Source of the DNA: Clostridia bacterium
GTDB taxonomy: Bacteria; Bacillota; Clostridia; Oscillospirales; Acutalibacteraceae
Direction of reading: 5' to 3'
Assembly (NCBI GenBank): GCA_017409265.1
Contig: JAFQSY010000049.1
Span: forward strand, 164,127-228,126
Length of the DNA stretch: 64,000 nt
Shown: piece by piece, positions 17,315 through 25,664 of the stretch
Position numbering within the stretch: the stretch's first letter is position 1
Layout: every line of letters starts with the position of its first letter
Notes under the pieces: generated by a model
The model's database searches: none
What the model was told of the DNA's origin: nothing
Seen by the model: the letters and a program-made list of their open reading frames with translations, nothing else
Made by a program: the position numbers and the translations under genes

Positions 17315-18181
17315 ATGAAGATCGGCGTAAGCAGTTACAGCTTTCAACAGCTTATCTCTTCGGGCAAAGAAACTCAGATAAGCATAATGAAAAAAGCAAA
17401 AGAAATGGGCTTTGACGGCATTGAATTTATTGATCTCTCCCCTGCTGACGGAGTCAGCGAAACAAAATATGCCGAAATGATAAGGGAAGAAAGCGAAAAG
17501 CTTTCGCTTCCCGTTACGGCATACACAATTTCGGCAAACCTACTTAAAGACACAGATCTTGATGCAGAGGTTGAACGAATTTACCGAAAAGTTGATGTTG
17601 CAGAAATCCTGGGAGCAAAATTCATGCGTCATGATGCGGCATGGGGTATGCCCGATAATCTCAAATCAAGCGCAAGCTTTGAGCAGATTCTTCCCTCTCT
17701 CGTTGACGGTTGCAAAAGAGTTACCGAATACGCAAAAGAAAAAGATATCGTTACTTCCATTGAAAATCACGGTTATTTCTGTCAAGACAGCGAACGTGTT
17801 GAAAAGATAATAACAGGCGTCGCAAACCCGAACTTCGGCGTTCTTCTCGACATAGGCAACTTCTGCTGTGTTGACGAAAACAGCGCACATGCAACCGGCA
17901 GACTTGCTCCGTATATAAAGCATATTCATGCAAAGGATTTTCACATAAAGAGCGGTAACGGGATCAATCCCGGCAAAGGATTTTTTAAATCCAGAGGCGG
18001 AAATTATTTAAGAGGCTCGATAATCGGTCACGGCGATATTCCGGTTATGCAGTGCCTTTCAATTGCCAAAAATGCCGGATATGACGGCTGGGTAAGCATT
18101 GAATTTGAAGGGCTTGAAAACTGCCTTGACGGCATAGAAATCGGACTTGAGAATCTTAAAAGAATGATTGAAATGATATAA
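17315..18181 (+). CDS. Sugar phosphate isomerase/epimerase-family TIM-barrel protein
   Basis: A 288-residue second xylose-isomerase-like protein. It shares the barrel layout with its upstream neighbour but is clearly diverged. Candidate metal ligands are visible in TSIENHGYF (Glu), GVLLDIGNFC (Asp), IKHIHAKDFH (His) and VSIEFEGLEN (Glu). AAGGAGAT sits just before the ATG. The two genes are likely co-transcribed. No terminator is obvious downstream, and the strong V-ATPase promoter begins only about 40 bases later. Confidence 0.87.
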   Translation: MKIGVSSYSFQQLISSGKETQISIMKKAKEMGFDGIEFIDLSPADGVSETKYAEMIREESEKLSLPVTAYTISANLLKDTDLDAEVERIYRKVDVAEILGAKFMRHDAAWGMPDNLKSSASFEQILPSLVDGCKRVTEYAKEKDIVTSIENHGYFCQDSERVEKIITGVANPNFGVLLDIGNFCCVDENSAHATGRLAPYIKHIHAKDFHIKSGNGINPGKGFFKSRGGNYLRGSIIGHGDIPVMQCLSIAKNAGYDGWVSIEFEGLENCLDGIEIGLENLKRMIEMI

Positions 18182-18222
18182 AAACTACAAACAACTCTCT
18201 GACGTGCCAACGCAAAAAAATC

Positions 18223-18250
18223 TTGACAAATAATCAAAGTATGTTATAAT
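18223..18250 (+). promoter_or_regulatory. Consensus promoter of the V-ATPase operon
   Basis: TTGACA (18223-18228) and TATAAT (18245-18250) both match consensus exactly, with a 16-base spacer. Transcription should begin near 18257, directly ahead of a structured leader. Confidence 0.75.
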
Positions 18251-18256
18251 GTTATA

Positions 18257-18364
18257 AATTGATATTTAAGGGAACCAGCTGACTGCAGAGGACGTTGGTT
18301 CCCTTATGTGTTTTTTAGAATTTTATTACTGAATATCATAATAAATTTAAAAAGGAGAAGTATT
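18257..18364 (+). promoter_or_regulatory. Structured 5' leader of the V-ATPase operon (attenuator or riboswitch candidate)
   Basis: A 13-base-pair stem with one G-U pair (18267-18279 with 18294-18306) starts about 10 bases after the predicted transcription start. Its 14-base interior, containing CTGACTGCAG and AGGAC, could form a further three-base-pair mini-hairpin (CTG/CAG). A T-rich stretch with six consecutive T follows, so the stem is terminator-like although it stands before the genes. This layout suggests transcription attenuation. Since the rotor ring downstream keeps Na+ ligands, a Na+-sensing RNA is one possibility, but I cannot match it to a known motif from memory. Confidence 0.45.
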
Positions 18365-18973
18365 ATGGAAGTGCAACTTCAGGAACTTATTGAGCAGATT
18401 AAAAAAGACGGTGTAGAGGCGGCTGAAACAGAAGCTGAATCTATACTTAAGTCTGCAAAATCCGAAGCCGAAAAAATCATCTCTGATGCTAAAACACAGG
18501 CTGATAAGATGATTGCTGATGCAAAATTTGAAAATGCAAAAACAGTTAAATCGGGTGAAGATGCTATCCGTCAGGCAGGTCGCAACCTGCTTATCTCTTT
18601 CAGAGAAAGCGTAGCAAGAGAGCTCAAGGCGATTGTCGGCAATAATGTTAATGATGTTTATTCATCAGATGCATTTGCAAAGCTCATCATCAATGCAGTT
18701 GAATGCTGGGCTGGTAAAACCGAAGCTGATGACATATCCGTTATTCTTAACAGCAATGACCTTGCAAAGCTCGAAGAGGCACTTCTTGCAGAGCTTAAGG
18801 CAAAGATGCTCGGCGGTGTTACTCTTAAAGCAAACGATAATTTTGACGGCGGATTCCGTATTGCTGTTAATAACGGTGCGGTCTATTACGATTATTCCGC
18901 AGAGTCTGTTACTGATATGCTGTCAAATTATCTCAGCCCCAAGGTTACAGCACTTCTGAAAGAGGCTGAATAA
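18365..18973 (+). CDS. atpE: V-type ATP synthase/ATPase subunit E
   Basis: A 202-residue peripheral-stalk subunit. The N-terminal half is a long Ala/Lys/Glu coiled coil (AETEAESILKSAKSEAEKIISDAKTQ is the core of it), as in E subunits; the C-terminal half, from about residue 95, is the alpha/beta head that contacts the A/B hexamer, including GGFRIAVNNGAVYYDYS. I chose ATG 18365, which follows AAAAAGGAGA; an upstream in-frame ATG at 18308 lies inside the terminator-like leader and has no ribosome site. It is the first gene of the V-ATPase operon. Confidence 0.9.
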   Translation: MEVQLQELIEQIKKDGVEAAETEAESILKSAKSEAEKIISDAKTQADKMIADAKFENAKTVKSGEDAIRQAGRNLLISFRESVARELKAIVGNNVNDVYSSDAFAKLIINAVECWAGKTEADDISVILNSNDLAKLEEALLAELKAKMLGGVTLKANDNFDGGFRIAVNNGAVYYDYSAESVTDMLSNYLSPKVTALLKEAE

Positions 18974-18975
18974 CT

Positions 18976-19533
18976 ATGGCTGAATATTATCTGATATCTC
19001 AATTACCGTCACTTGATGGTATCAACGAAAACGCTTCTCTTCCCATAACATCGGAGAGGTTTGCTGAACTTTGTCAGAGGTTTCTCGGCAAAAAAGCGCA
19101 GGGTGAATTAGAAAAATTAACTCTTGTCCCTCCGCAAATTCACGAAAAATCATCATCTGCACTAATTGAAAAATGGAATGAAGGGGAACGCAATCTGCGT
19201 CTTGCACTCGCAAGGTTTCGTGCGGATAAATTGAATAAGCATTTTGAGGCAGAAATCCAATCATTCCCTGCTGAACTTTTGCATACGGTGCGTGCAGCCG
19301 TTGAAATTGAAAGTCCTATGGAAGCGGAAAAATTTCTTAACCGCTACCGTCTTGATTTTCTTGAAACGATCAGACCGATGGATTCGTTTTCTGAAGAATT
19401 TGTGTTCTATTATGGACTGAAACTGAAGCTCATTGAGCGCATAAGAAAATTTGATTCGGAAAGCGGAGAAAACTCATACAGAAATATATATGACTCCATT
19501 ATGAATGGGGACAGATCGGAGGTTATACAATGA
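18976..19533 (+). CDS. DUF2764-like V-ATPase operon protein (candidate substitute for subunit C)
   Basis: A 185-residue protein beginning MAEYYLISQLPSLDG, a style of start seen in proteins occupying this exact position (between E and A) in V-ATPase operons of Bacteroidetes, spirochaetes and Chlamydia. It is largely helical with many Glu/Arg residues and no signal peptide or membrane helix. The operon has no recognisable subunit C or F, so a role at the stalk-rotor junction is an attractive inference. It lies 2 bases after subunit E and its stop overlaps the start of subunit A by 4 bases, indicating coupled translation. The family name is from memory; position is the stronger evidence. Confidence 0.7.
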   Translation: MAEYYLISQLPSLDGINENASLPITSERFAELCQRFLGKKAQGELEKLTLVPPQIHEKSSSALIEKWNEGERNLRLALARFRADKLNKHFEAEIQSFPAELLHTVRAAVEIESPMEAEKFLNRYRLDFLETIRPMDSFSEEFVFYYGLKLKLIERIRKFDSESGENSYRNIYDSIMNGDRSEVIQ

Positions 19534-21299
19534 CCGAAAACAAAGGTAAGGTAGTAAGCATTAACGGAAACCTTATATCCGTAAGGTTTGACGGCAATGT
19601 TTCAATGAACGAAATTTGCTATGTTAATGTTGACAATACAAAACTTAAAAGTGAGGTTATCCGTATCCGCGGAGATATCGCACAGATTCAGGTTTATGAA
19701 ATGACGGGCAGCATAAAATGCGGAGATGACGTTGATTTTACGGGCGAGATGCTCTCCGCACAGCTTGGCCCGGGACTTCTCGGCCAGATTTATGACGGAT
19801 TGCAGAATCCTCTGCCTGTGTTGGCAGAGCAGGCTGGCTGGTTTCTTGAAAGAGGGATCTACGCTGACGGACTCAACGCCGATAAGAAATGGGAGTTTAC
19901 TCCCACGGCAAAAATCGGCGACACTCTGCGCGCAGGTGAATATATAGGCACAGTTCCCGAAGGACCCTTTACACACAAAATTTTCGTTCCGTTTTATCTT
20001 CTCGGTAACTACACATTGAAATCAATCGCAGAAAAAGGTGAATACACGGTAAATGAAACCATTGCTGTTCTTGCTGATGAGAGAGGCAGAGAAATTCCCG
20101 TTTCGATGTCATTCAAGTGGCCCGTAAAACGTGCGGTAAAATGCTACAGCGAAAGATTGGCTCCCATTGAAACAATGGAAACCAAAGTTCGCCTTATTGA
20201 TTCTTTCTTCCCCGTTGCCAAAGGCGGAACTTACTGCACTCCCGGTCCCTTCGGCGCAGGCAAAACAGTTTTACAACATACAACCTCAAAGTATGCGGAT
20301 GTTGATATCGTTATCATCGCAGCCTGCGGTGAGCGAGCAGGTGAAGTTGTTGAAACCATAACCGAGTTTCCTGAGCTTACCGATCCGAAAACAGGCCGTT
20401 CACTTATGGAACGCACTATTATTATATGTAATACATCGTCTATGCCTGTTGCATCCCGTGAAGCATCGGTTTATACCTCGGTAACGCTTGCCGAATATTA
20501 TCGTCAGATGGGTCTTAACGTTCTTCTTCTTGCTGACTCAACATCACGTTGGGCACAGGCACTGCGTGAAATGTCGGGCAGACTTGAAGAAATTCCTGGT
20601 GAAGAAGCCTTTCCCGCATATCTTGAATCATATATTGCTGCTTTCTATGAAAGAGCAGGTTGCGTGCGTCTTCCCGACGGAAGCAAGGGCTCGGTTACAA
20701 TCGGCGGTACTGTTTCTCCCGCAGGCGGCAACTTTGAAGAACCAGTAACGCAGGCAACTCTTAAAGTTGTCGGTGCATTCCACGGCTTATCCCGTGAGCG
20801 CTCGGATGCAAGAAAATATCCGGCAATCGACCCTCTTATTTCGTGGTCAAAATACAGGACCGTTACAGACTCCGCAAAATCGGCTTTCTGCAAAAACATC
20901 CTTCTTCACGGTGACGAAATCGGCTCAATGATGAAGGTTGTCGGTGAAGAAGGCACAAGCCTTGCCGACTACATTGCGTATCTTAAATCAGAAATGCTTG
21001 ATTCCGTTTATCTTCAGCAGAACTCATTTGATTTGGTTGATGCAAACTGCGGCACAGCTCGCCAGCGTTATGTTACGGACAAACTGATATATGTTCTCGG
21101 CAGCGAATATGCGCTTGAAAACAAAGATGACGCACGAAGCTTTTTCAACCGTATGCGTCAGAAATTCATTGACTGGAATTATACAGAATTTGAAAGCGAA
21201 GCTTTTGCAAAGGCAGAGAGCGAAATTGACGCGATGTATGCCGACGGTAAGGGTAAAACTAACCGCGAAGCAGAGCTTTTGTTAAAGGGTGGTGAGTGA
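19530..21299 (+). CDS. atpA: V-type ATP synthase/ATPase catalytic subunit A
   Basis: The catalytic nucleotide-binding subunit of the V1 hexamer, 589 residues, the normal length. The Walker A loop GPFGAGKT occupies residues 239-246; [14 protein letters not shown] carries the catalytic Glu, and [28 protein letters not shown] is the Walker B and Arg-rich region (only key residues named). The A-type non-homologous insertion at roughly residues 110-200 ([16 protein letters not shown] onward) distinguishes it from F-type beta. Its ATG overlaps the DUF2764-like gene by 4 bases. Confidence 0.97.
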   Translation: MTENKGKVVSINGNLISVRFDGNVSMNEICYVNVDNTKLKSEVIRIRGDIAQIQVYEMTGSIKCGDDVDFTGEMLSAQLGPGLLGQIYDGLQNPLPVLAEQAGWFLERGIYADGLNADKKWEFTPTAKIGDTLRAGEYIGTVPEGPFTHKIFVPFYLLGNYTLKSIAEKGEYTVNETIAVLADERGREIPVSMSFKWPVKRAVKCYSERLAPIETMETKVRLIDSFFPVAKGGTYCTPGPFGAGKTVLQHTTSKYADVDIVIIAACGERAGEVVETITEFPELTDPKTGRSLMERTIIICNTSSMPVASREASVYTSVTLAEYYRQMGLNVLLLADSTSRWAQALREMSGRLEEIPGEEAFPAYLESYIAAFYERAGCVRLPDGSKGSVTIGGTVSPAGGNFEEPVTQATLKVVGAFHGLSRERSDARKYPAIDPLISWSKYRTVTDSAKSAFCKNILLHGDEIGSMMKVVGEEGTSLADYIAYLKSEMLDSVYLQQNSFDLVDANCGTARQRYVTDKLIYVLGSEYALENKDDARSFFNRMRQKFIDWNYTEFESEAFAKAESEIDAMYADGKGKTNREAELLLKGGE

Positions 21300-21301
21300 G
21301 A

Positions 21302-22597
21302 ATGAATAAAGTTTTTAACAGAATCGAGTCCATTACGGGCAACGTTATTACCGTCAGAGCAGAGGGTGTCAGATACCGCGAACTTGCACAGATTAACACC
21401 CGTTTCGGCAAATCTCTTGCCGAAGTAAACAAAATTGACGGAGAACTTGTTTCACTTCAGGTTTTTGCAGGCGGTCAGGGTATTTCAACAGGTGACGAAG
21501 TCCGCTTTCTGGGGCATGAAATGCGTGTTTCATTCAGCGAAGACCTTCTTGGCAGAATTTTCAACGGTTCAGGTGAGCCGAGAGATAAAGGCCCTGCACT
21601 CACCGATAATATGAAAGCTATCGGCGGTCCGTCGGTCAATCCAACAAAGCGTATTCTTGCCAACCGTATGATGAGAACAAACATTCCGATGATTGATATG
21701 TTCAACACTCTTGTTGTTTCACAGAAGCTTCCGATATTCTCAATTTCGGGTGAACCCTATAATCAGCTTCTTGCAAGAATTGCTCTTCAGGCTGAAGCTG
21801 ATGTTATTGTCCTCGGCGGTATGGGTCTTAAATATGACGATTTTCTCTATTTCAAAGAGGAACTTTCAAACGGCGGAGCTTTAAGCAAAACGGTTATGTT
21901 TATCCATACTGCATCCGACCCCACCGTTGAATGCATGATGATTCCAGATATGGCACTTGCGGTTGCAGAACAGTTTGCTTTGCAGGATAAAGACGTTTTG
22001 GTACTTCTCACCGACATGACGAACTTTGCCGATGCAATGAAAGAAATTGCCATCACGCAAGAGCAGGTACCCTCAAACCGCGGATATCCCGGCGACCTTT
22101 ATTCACAGCTTGCTTCCCGCTACGAAAAAGCGGTTGACTTTGATGACTCGGGCTCCGTTACCGTTCTTGCGGTCACAACAATGCCCGGTGACGATGTAAC
22201 GCACCCCGTTCCCGATAACACAGGCTACATTACCGAAGGTCAGTATTATCTTAAGGGCGGTCGCATTGAACCCTTCGGTTCTCTTTCACGTCTCAAGCAG
22301 AACGTTAACGGCAAAACCCGTAAAGACCACCGTGCGCTCATGGATGCAATGATCCGTATGTATTCTTCATATAAAGAAACATTGGAAAAGAAGAATATGG
22401 GCTTTGCAATGACACGCTGGGATGAAAAATTGCTCAAATACGGTCAGCTTTTCGAAAACAAGCTTATGGATTTATCAGTCAATCTTTCTCTTGAAGAGGC
22501 TCTTGACCTCGGCTGGGAAATCCTTGCAGAATGCTTCGAAAAGGATGAAACAGGCATTAAATCCGACCTTACAGATGAGTTCTGGCCCGTCAGATAA
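21302..22597 (+). CDS. atpB: V-type ATP synthase/ATPase subunit B
   Basis: The non-catalytic partner of A in the V1 hexamer, about 431 residues. The P-loop is lost, as expected: the corresponding region reads [16 protein letters not shown]. Typical B-subunit segments include [38 protein letters not shown] and the arginine-finger environment [19 protein letters not shown]. The ATG at 21302 is preceded by GGTGGTGAG; an in-frame GTG at 21296 overlapping the A stop codon is the alternative and would add two residues. Tight packing with A implies translational coupling. Confidence 0.96.
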   Translation: MNKVFNRIESITGNVITVRAEGVRYRELAQINTRFGKSLAEVNKIDGELVSLQVFAGGQGISTGDEVRFLGHEMRVSFSEDLLGRIFNGSGEPRDKGPALTDNMKAIGGPSVNPTKRILANRMMRTNIPMIDMFNTLVVSQKLPIFSISGEPYNQLLARIALQAEADVIVLGGMGLKYDDFLYFKEELSNGGALSKTVMFIHTASDPTVECMMIPDMALAVAEQFALQDKDVLVLLTDMTNFADAMKEIAITQEQVPSNRGYPGDLYSQLASRYEKAVDFDDSGSVTVLAVTTMPGDDVTHPVPDNTGYITEGQYYLKGGRIEPFGSLSRLKQNVNGKTRKDHRALMDAMIRMYSSYKETLEKKNMGFAMTRWDEKLLKYGQLFENKLMDLSVNLSLEEALDLGWEILAECFEKDETGIKSDLTDEFWPVR

Positions 22598-22608
22598 GGA
22601 GGATTGAA

Positions 22609-23241
22609 GTGGCAAAAATCAAACTGACAAAAAATGAGTTAAAGATACAAAAGGATGCCCTCAAAATGTATCGGAGATATTTGCCTACTCTGACACTCAA
22701 AAAACAACAGCTTCAGGCTGAAATTCGCATCATTGAAGCAAAAGCCGAAGCGGTAAGAAAAGAAAGAGAAGACCTCGAAAGAGGCTTCGGTTCGTGGATT
22801 GCCGTTTTCAGCGAAACAAATGCCTTTCCCGACGGAATAATCACTGTTCACAATATCCGTAAGGGCGTTGGCAATATAGCAGGTGTTTCGATTCCCGTAT
22901 ATGAAGGTGCGGATTTCTCCCGAGGAGACTATGATTTATACGAAACTCCGCTGTGGGTTGACATAGCCGCAAACCATATGGAAAAAGCAATGTCTCTCGA
23001 CCTTGAAGCGGAAGTGTTGGATGAGCAGGTCAGACTTCTTGAGCAGGAGCTTCGCGCAACCTCACAAAGAGTTAACCTGTTTGAAAAGGTTAAAATCCCC
23101 GAAACAGAGGATAATATCAAAAAAATCTCAATTTATATGGCGGACCAGCAGGTAAGTGCCGTTGTCCGTTCCAAAATTTCAAAGCGCAAAATTGCGGCAC
23201 GCAACGAAGCATCTTCTGAAACGGAGGTGTACTCATCATGA
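22609..23241 (+). CDS. atpD: V-type ATP synthase/ATPase subunit D (central rotor stalk)
   Basis: A 210-residue coiled-coil protein that forms the rotating shaft inside the A3B3 ring. N-terminal KIKLTKNELKIQKDALKMYRRYLPTL and a long helical C-terminal segment rich in Glu/Arg (VLDEQVRLLEQELRATSQRVNLFE) are typical of the family. The start is GTG, supported by AAGGAGG six bases before it. The C-terminal tail is short and polar. The stop overlaps the ATG of subunit I by 4 bases. Confidence 0.92.
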   Translation: MAKIKLTKNELKIQKDALKMYRRYLPTLTLKKQQLQAEIRIIEAKAEAVRKEREDLERGFGSWIAVFSETNAFPDGIITVHNIRKGVGNIAGVSIPVYEGADFSRGDYDLYETPLWVDIAANHMEKAMSLDLEAEVLDEQVRLLEQELRATSQRVNLFEKVKIPETEDNIKKISIYMADQQVSAVVRSKISKRKIAARNEASSETEVYSS

Positions 23242-25154
23242 TTGTGCCTATGAAAAAAGTTTCTCTCATAATTATGGGGGATAAAAAATCTGAAACACTC
23301 AAAAAACTTCGTAAGCTCGGTATTCTTCACATTGAATCGGTTGAAGGCTCGGGCAAAAAGCTTGAAGAACTCAAAGAAAGAGTATCTTTGCTTGAAAGTG
23401 CGCTTTTCAGCATTTCAGAAAAGAAAAACAAAAAGATAAAGCAAGAAAATATTGATGTTTCAAAGGCAATTTCCGTATCAAAAGAAATCGTTGCTCTTGA
23501 GGATGAAAAAAAGCATTGTTCAGCTGAAAAACTCTCCCTCATCACAGAGTTAGAACGACTTTCGGGTTGGGGTGAACTTGACCCTGAAAAACTAAACGGT
23601 TTAGCCGAAAAAGGCGTTGATATTTCGCTTTATGAAATGCCAAAAGCAGAGTATGAAAATCTTGGAGAAAACATAAAAACCCTGTCTCTTCAAAAAACAA
23701 AATCCTCTGTAAAATTCTTGTTGATCAAATCGGGTTTTGAAGGCGAAGATGAGGTTATTGATTCCTTAAAGATATACCGACTTGAAATGCCGGGCATTTC
23801 AACAATCGAAATAAAGCAAAAAATTGAGAACTTAAACAATCGTGTCAATGAGATTGATAAAAAAATTTCTTCATTTGCAGGTTGTGCAGACGGTATAAAA
23901 AAAGCAATCAAGTCCTGCGAAAAAGAGATTGAGTTCGAGGTTTATGCAACAGGCATGGCAAGCGAAAATCTTTCCGATGTAACAGTTGCATACTTCACGG
24001 GTTATGTTGAAGAAGAAAATCTTGACCGTTTGAAACAGACAGCTAAAGATAATTCATGGGGTCTTCTTGTTGAAGAACCCACCGAAGAAGACAACGTTCC
24101 CACAAAGCTGAAAAACAACAAATTTGTAAGCCTTATCTATCCGCTGACCGACTTTCTCGGCACAGTACCCGGATATTTTGAATATGATATTTCGGGCTGG
24201 TTTTTGGCATTTATCCTCATTTTCTTCGGGATTATTTTTGGAGACGGCGGATACGGACTTCTTATCTCTGCAGTTACGGGAGTTCTGATTGCAAAACCAC
24301 TTGCATCGAAGAAAAAAGTTCCCCCTGCATTTCTGCTTATCGGACTTTTTGGTCTGTCAACAATTCTCTGGGGAACACTGACTTGCACTTGGTTTGGTCT
24401 TTCTCCTGAACAGTTGCCCGAATGGCTTCAGAAATTGTCGGTACCTGTTATTTCCAACGTTTACGCCGACAGAATCTGGTATCCGTTCTGGACAAACGGC
24501 GAATACGGTCTCACAACCGCACAGAATCTGCAGATATTCTGCTTCTCTTTGGCTCTTGTGCAGCTGACCGTGGCACACATCAAGGTTGCAGCACGAAACA
24601 GAAAATCAATCAAAATTCTCGGTGATATCGGTTCAATAATGCAGCTTGTCGGCATCTTTTATGTGGTGTTGAGTTTTGTTGTAAATGCCGAGGTTTTCAG
24701 CTTCGGGCTTGTAATAGGCGGTATTCCCGTCGGCACGGTTGCGCTTACGCTTGTTATTGCAGGCTTCGTTATGAGCTTCATATTCTCTAACTATGAAGGA
24801 AACATTGTCAAATCAATCATAGAAAGCCTCAAGAACATCGTTTCGGTTCTGCTCGGCGTTGTCAATGTTTTCTCGGATATAGTTTCATATATCCGCCTTT
24901 GGGCAGTCGGTCTTGCAGGTGCGGCAATATCCGCAACGGTAAATGAACTTGCGAGTCCTTTGCTCGGAAACTTCTTGTTTATGATAATTGCAATTGTGCT
25001 TCTTGTGTTCGGTCACGGACTGAATATGATACTTAATGTTCTGTCTGTTATCGTTCACGGAATAAGACTTAACACATTGGAATTTTCATCGCATCTTGAT
25101 ATGTCCTGGAGCGGACATAAATTCAAACCTTTTGAAGAACAAATTGAAAATTAA
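23238..25154 (+). CDS. atpI: V-type ATP synthase/ATPase subunit I (a-type stator)
   Basis: A 638-residue membrane stator subunit through which the coupling ion moves. The first half (to about residue 310) is soluble and coiled-coil rich; the second half has about seven or eight membrane segments. The ion-channel helix includes VVNVFSDIVSYIRLWAVGLA, whose Arg corresponds to the essential arginine of a/I subunits. The LVFGHGLNMILNVLSVIVHGIRLNTLEF segment is the usual C-terminal signature. It starts in a 4-base overlap with subunit D and is followed after 11 bases by the rotor-ring gene. Confidence 0.95.
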   Translation: MIVPMKKVSLIIMGDKKSETLKKLRKLGILHIESVEGSGKKLEELKERVSLLESALFSISEKKNKKIKQENIDVSKAISVSKEIVALEDEKKHCSAEKLSLITELERLSGWGELDPEKLNGLAEKGVDISLYEMPKAEYENLGENIKTLSLQKTKSSVKFLLIKSGFEGEDEVIDSLKIYRLEMPGISTIEIKQKIENLNNRVNEIDKKISSFAGCADGIKKAIKSCEKEIEFEVYATGMASENLSDVTVAYFTGYVEEENLDRLKQTAKDNSWGLLVEEPTEEDNVPTKLKNNKFVSLIYPLTDFLGTVPGYFEYDISGWFLAFILIFFGIIFGDGGYGLLISAVTGVLIAKPLASKKKVPPAFLLIGLFGLSTILWGTLTCTWFGLSPEQLPEWLQKLSVPVISNVYADRIWYPFWTNGEYGLTTAQNLQIFCFSLALVQLTVAHIKVAARNRKSIKILGDIGSIMQLVGIFYVVLSFVVNAEVFSFGLVIGGIPVGTVALTLVIAGFVMSFIFSNYEGNIVKSIIESLKNIVSVLLGVVNVFSDIVSYIRLWAVGLAGAAISATVNELASPLLGNFLFMIIAIVLLVFGHGLNMILNVLSVIVHGIRLNTLEFSSHLDMSWSGHKFKPFEEQIEN

Positions 25155-25165
25155 GGAGAATCATT

Positions 25166-25591
25166 ATGAATTTCGGATTATTAGCAACAGCTTTGGCAAT
25201 GGGTATTGCTGCAACAGGTTCTGCAATCGGTATCGGTATTGCAGGTCAGGCATCAATCGGCGCATGGAAAAAGTGCTATATGAGCAATAAGGCTGCGCCT
25301 TTCATTCTCACGGTTTTTGCGGGTGCGCCTCTTACACAGACCATCTACGGCTTCCTTCTTATGCAGCAGATGAGTTCATCGACTGCTGACCCCGCTTTTC
25401 TCTTCGGTCTCGGCATCGCATCAGGCGTTGCAATGGCAGTTTCGGCTGTTGTTCAGGGTAAAGCAGGTGCCGCAGGCGCAGATGCTCTCGCCGAAACAGG
25501 CAAAGGCTTCTCGCAGTACATCACCGTTGTCGGCCTTTGCGAAACAGTTGCACTTTTCGCACTTGTTTTCAGCATGGTTGCACTCGGATAA
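25166..25591 (+). CDS. atpK: V-type ATP synthase/ATPase rotor-ring subunit K (predicted Na+-binding)
   Basis: A 141-residue proteolipid with two hairpins (four membrane helices), each beginning with a Gly/Ala-rich helix. The carboxylate that binds the transported ion is Glu126 (GLCETVALF) in helix 4. Neighbouring polar residues Thr57-Gln58 (APLTQTIYGF) and Gln97 (VVQGKAG) match the Enterococcus hirae NtpK Na+ ligands Thr64, Gln65 and Gln110, which supports Na+ rather than H+ coupling. AAGGAGAA precedes the ATG. It is the last gene of the operon; a terminator follows. Confidence 0.95.
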   Translation: MNFGLLATALAMGIAATGSAIGIGIAGQASIGAWKKCYMSNKAAPFILTVFAGAPLTQTIYGFLLMQQMSSSTADPAFLFGLGIASGVAMAVSAVVQGKAGAAGADALAETGKGFSQYITVVGLCETVALFALVFSMVALG

Positions 25592-25614
25592 TAAATTTTT
25601 AAGTTTAATAAAAA

Positions 25615-25660
25615 ACGAAGGAGGCAGCATCCTTGTGAAGCGCCTCCTTCGTGTCTTTTT
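25615..25660 (+). terminator. Rho-independent terminator of the V-ATPase operon
   Basis: An 11-base-pair GC-rich stem (25615-25625 with 25642-25652, ACGAAGGAGGC/GCCTCCTTCGT) is followed by TCTTTTTAT. The A-rich flank on the other side allows function for the converging dehydratase gene as well. Confidence 0.88.
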
Positions 25661-25664
25661 ATAC

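Noticed and set aside
18308-18364. Upstream in-frame start extending subunit E by 19 residues
   Set aside because: The ATG overlaps the T run of the leader hairpin and lacks a ribosome site, while ATG 18365 has AAAAAGGAGA at good spacing.
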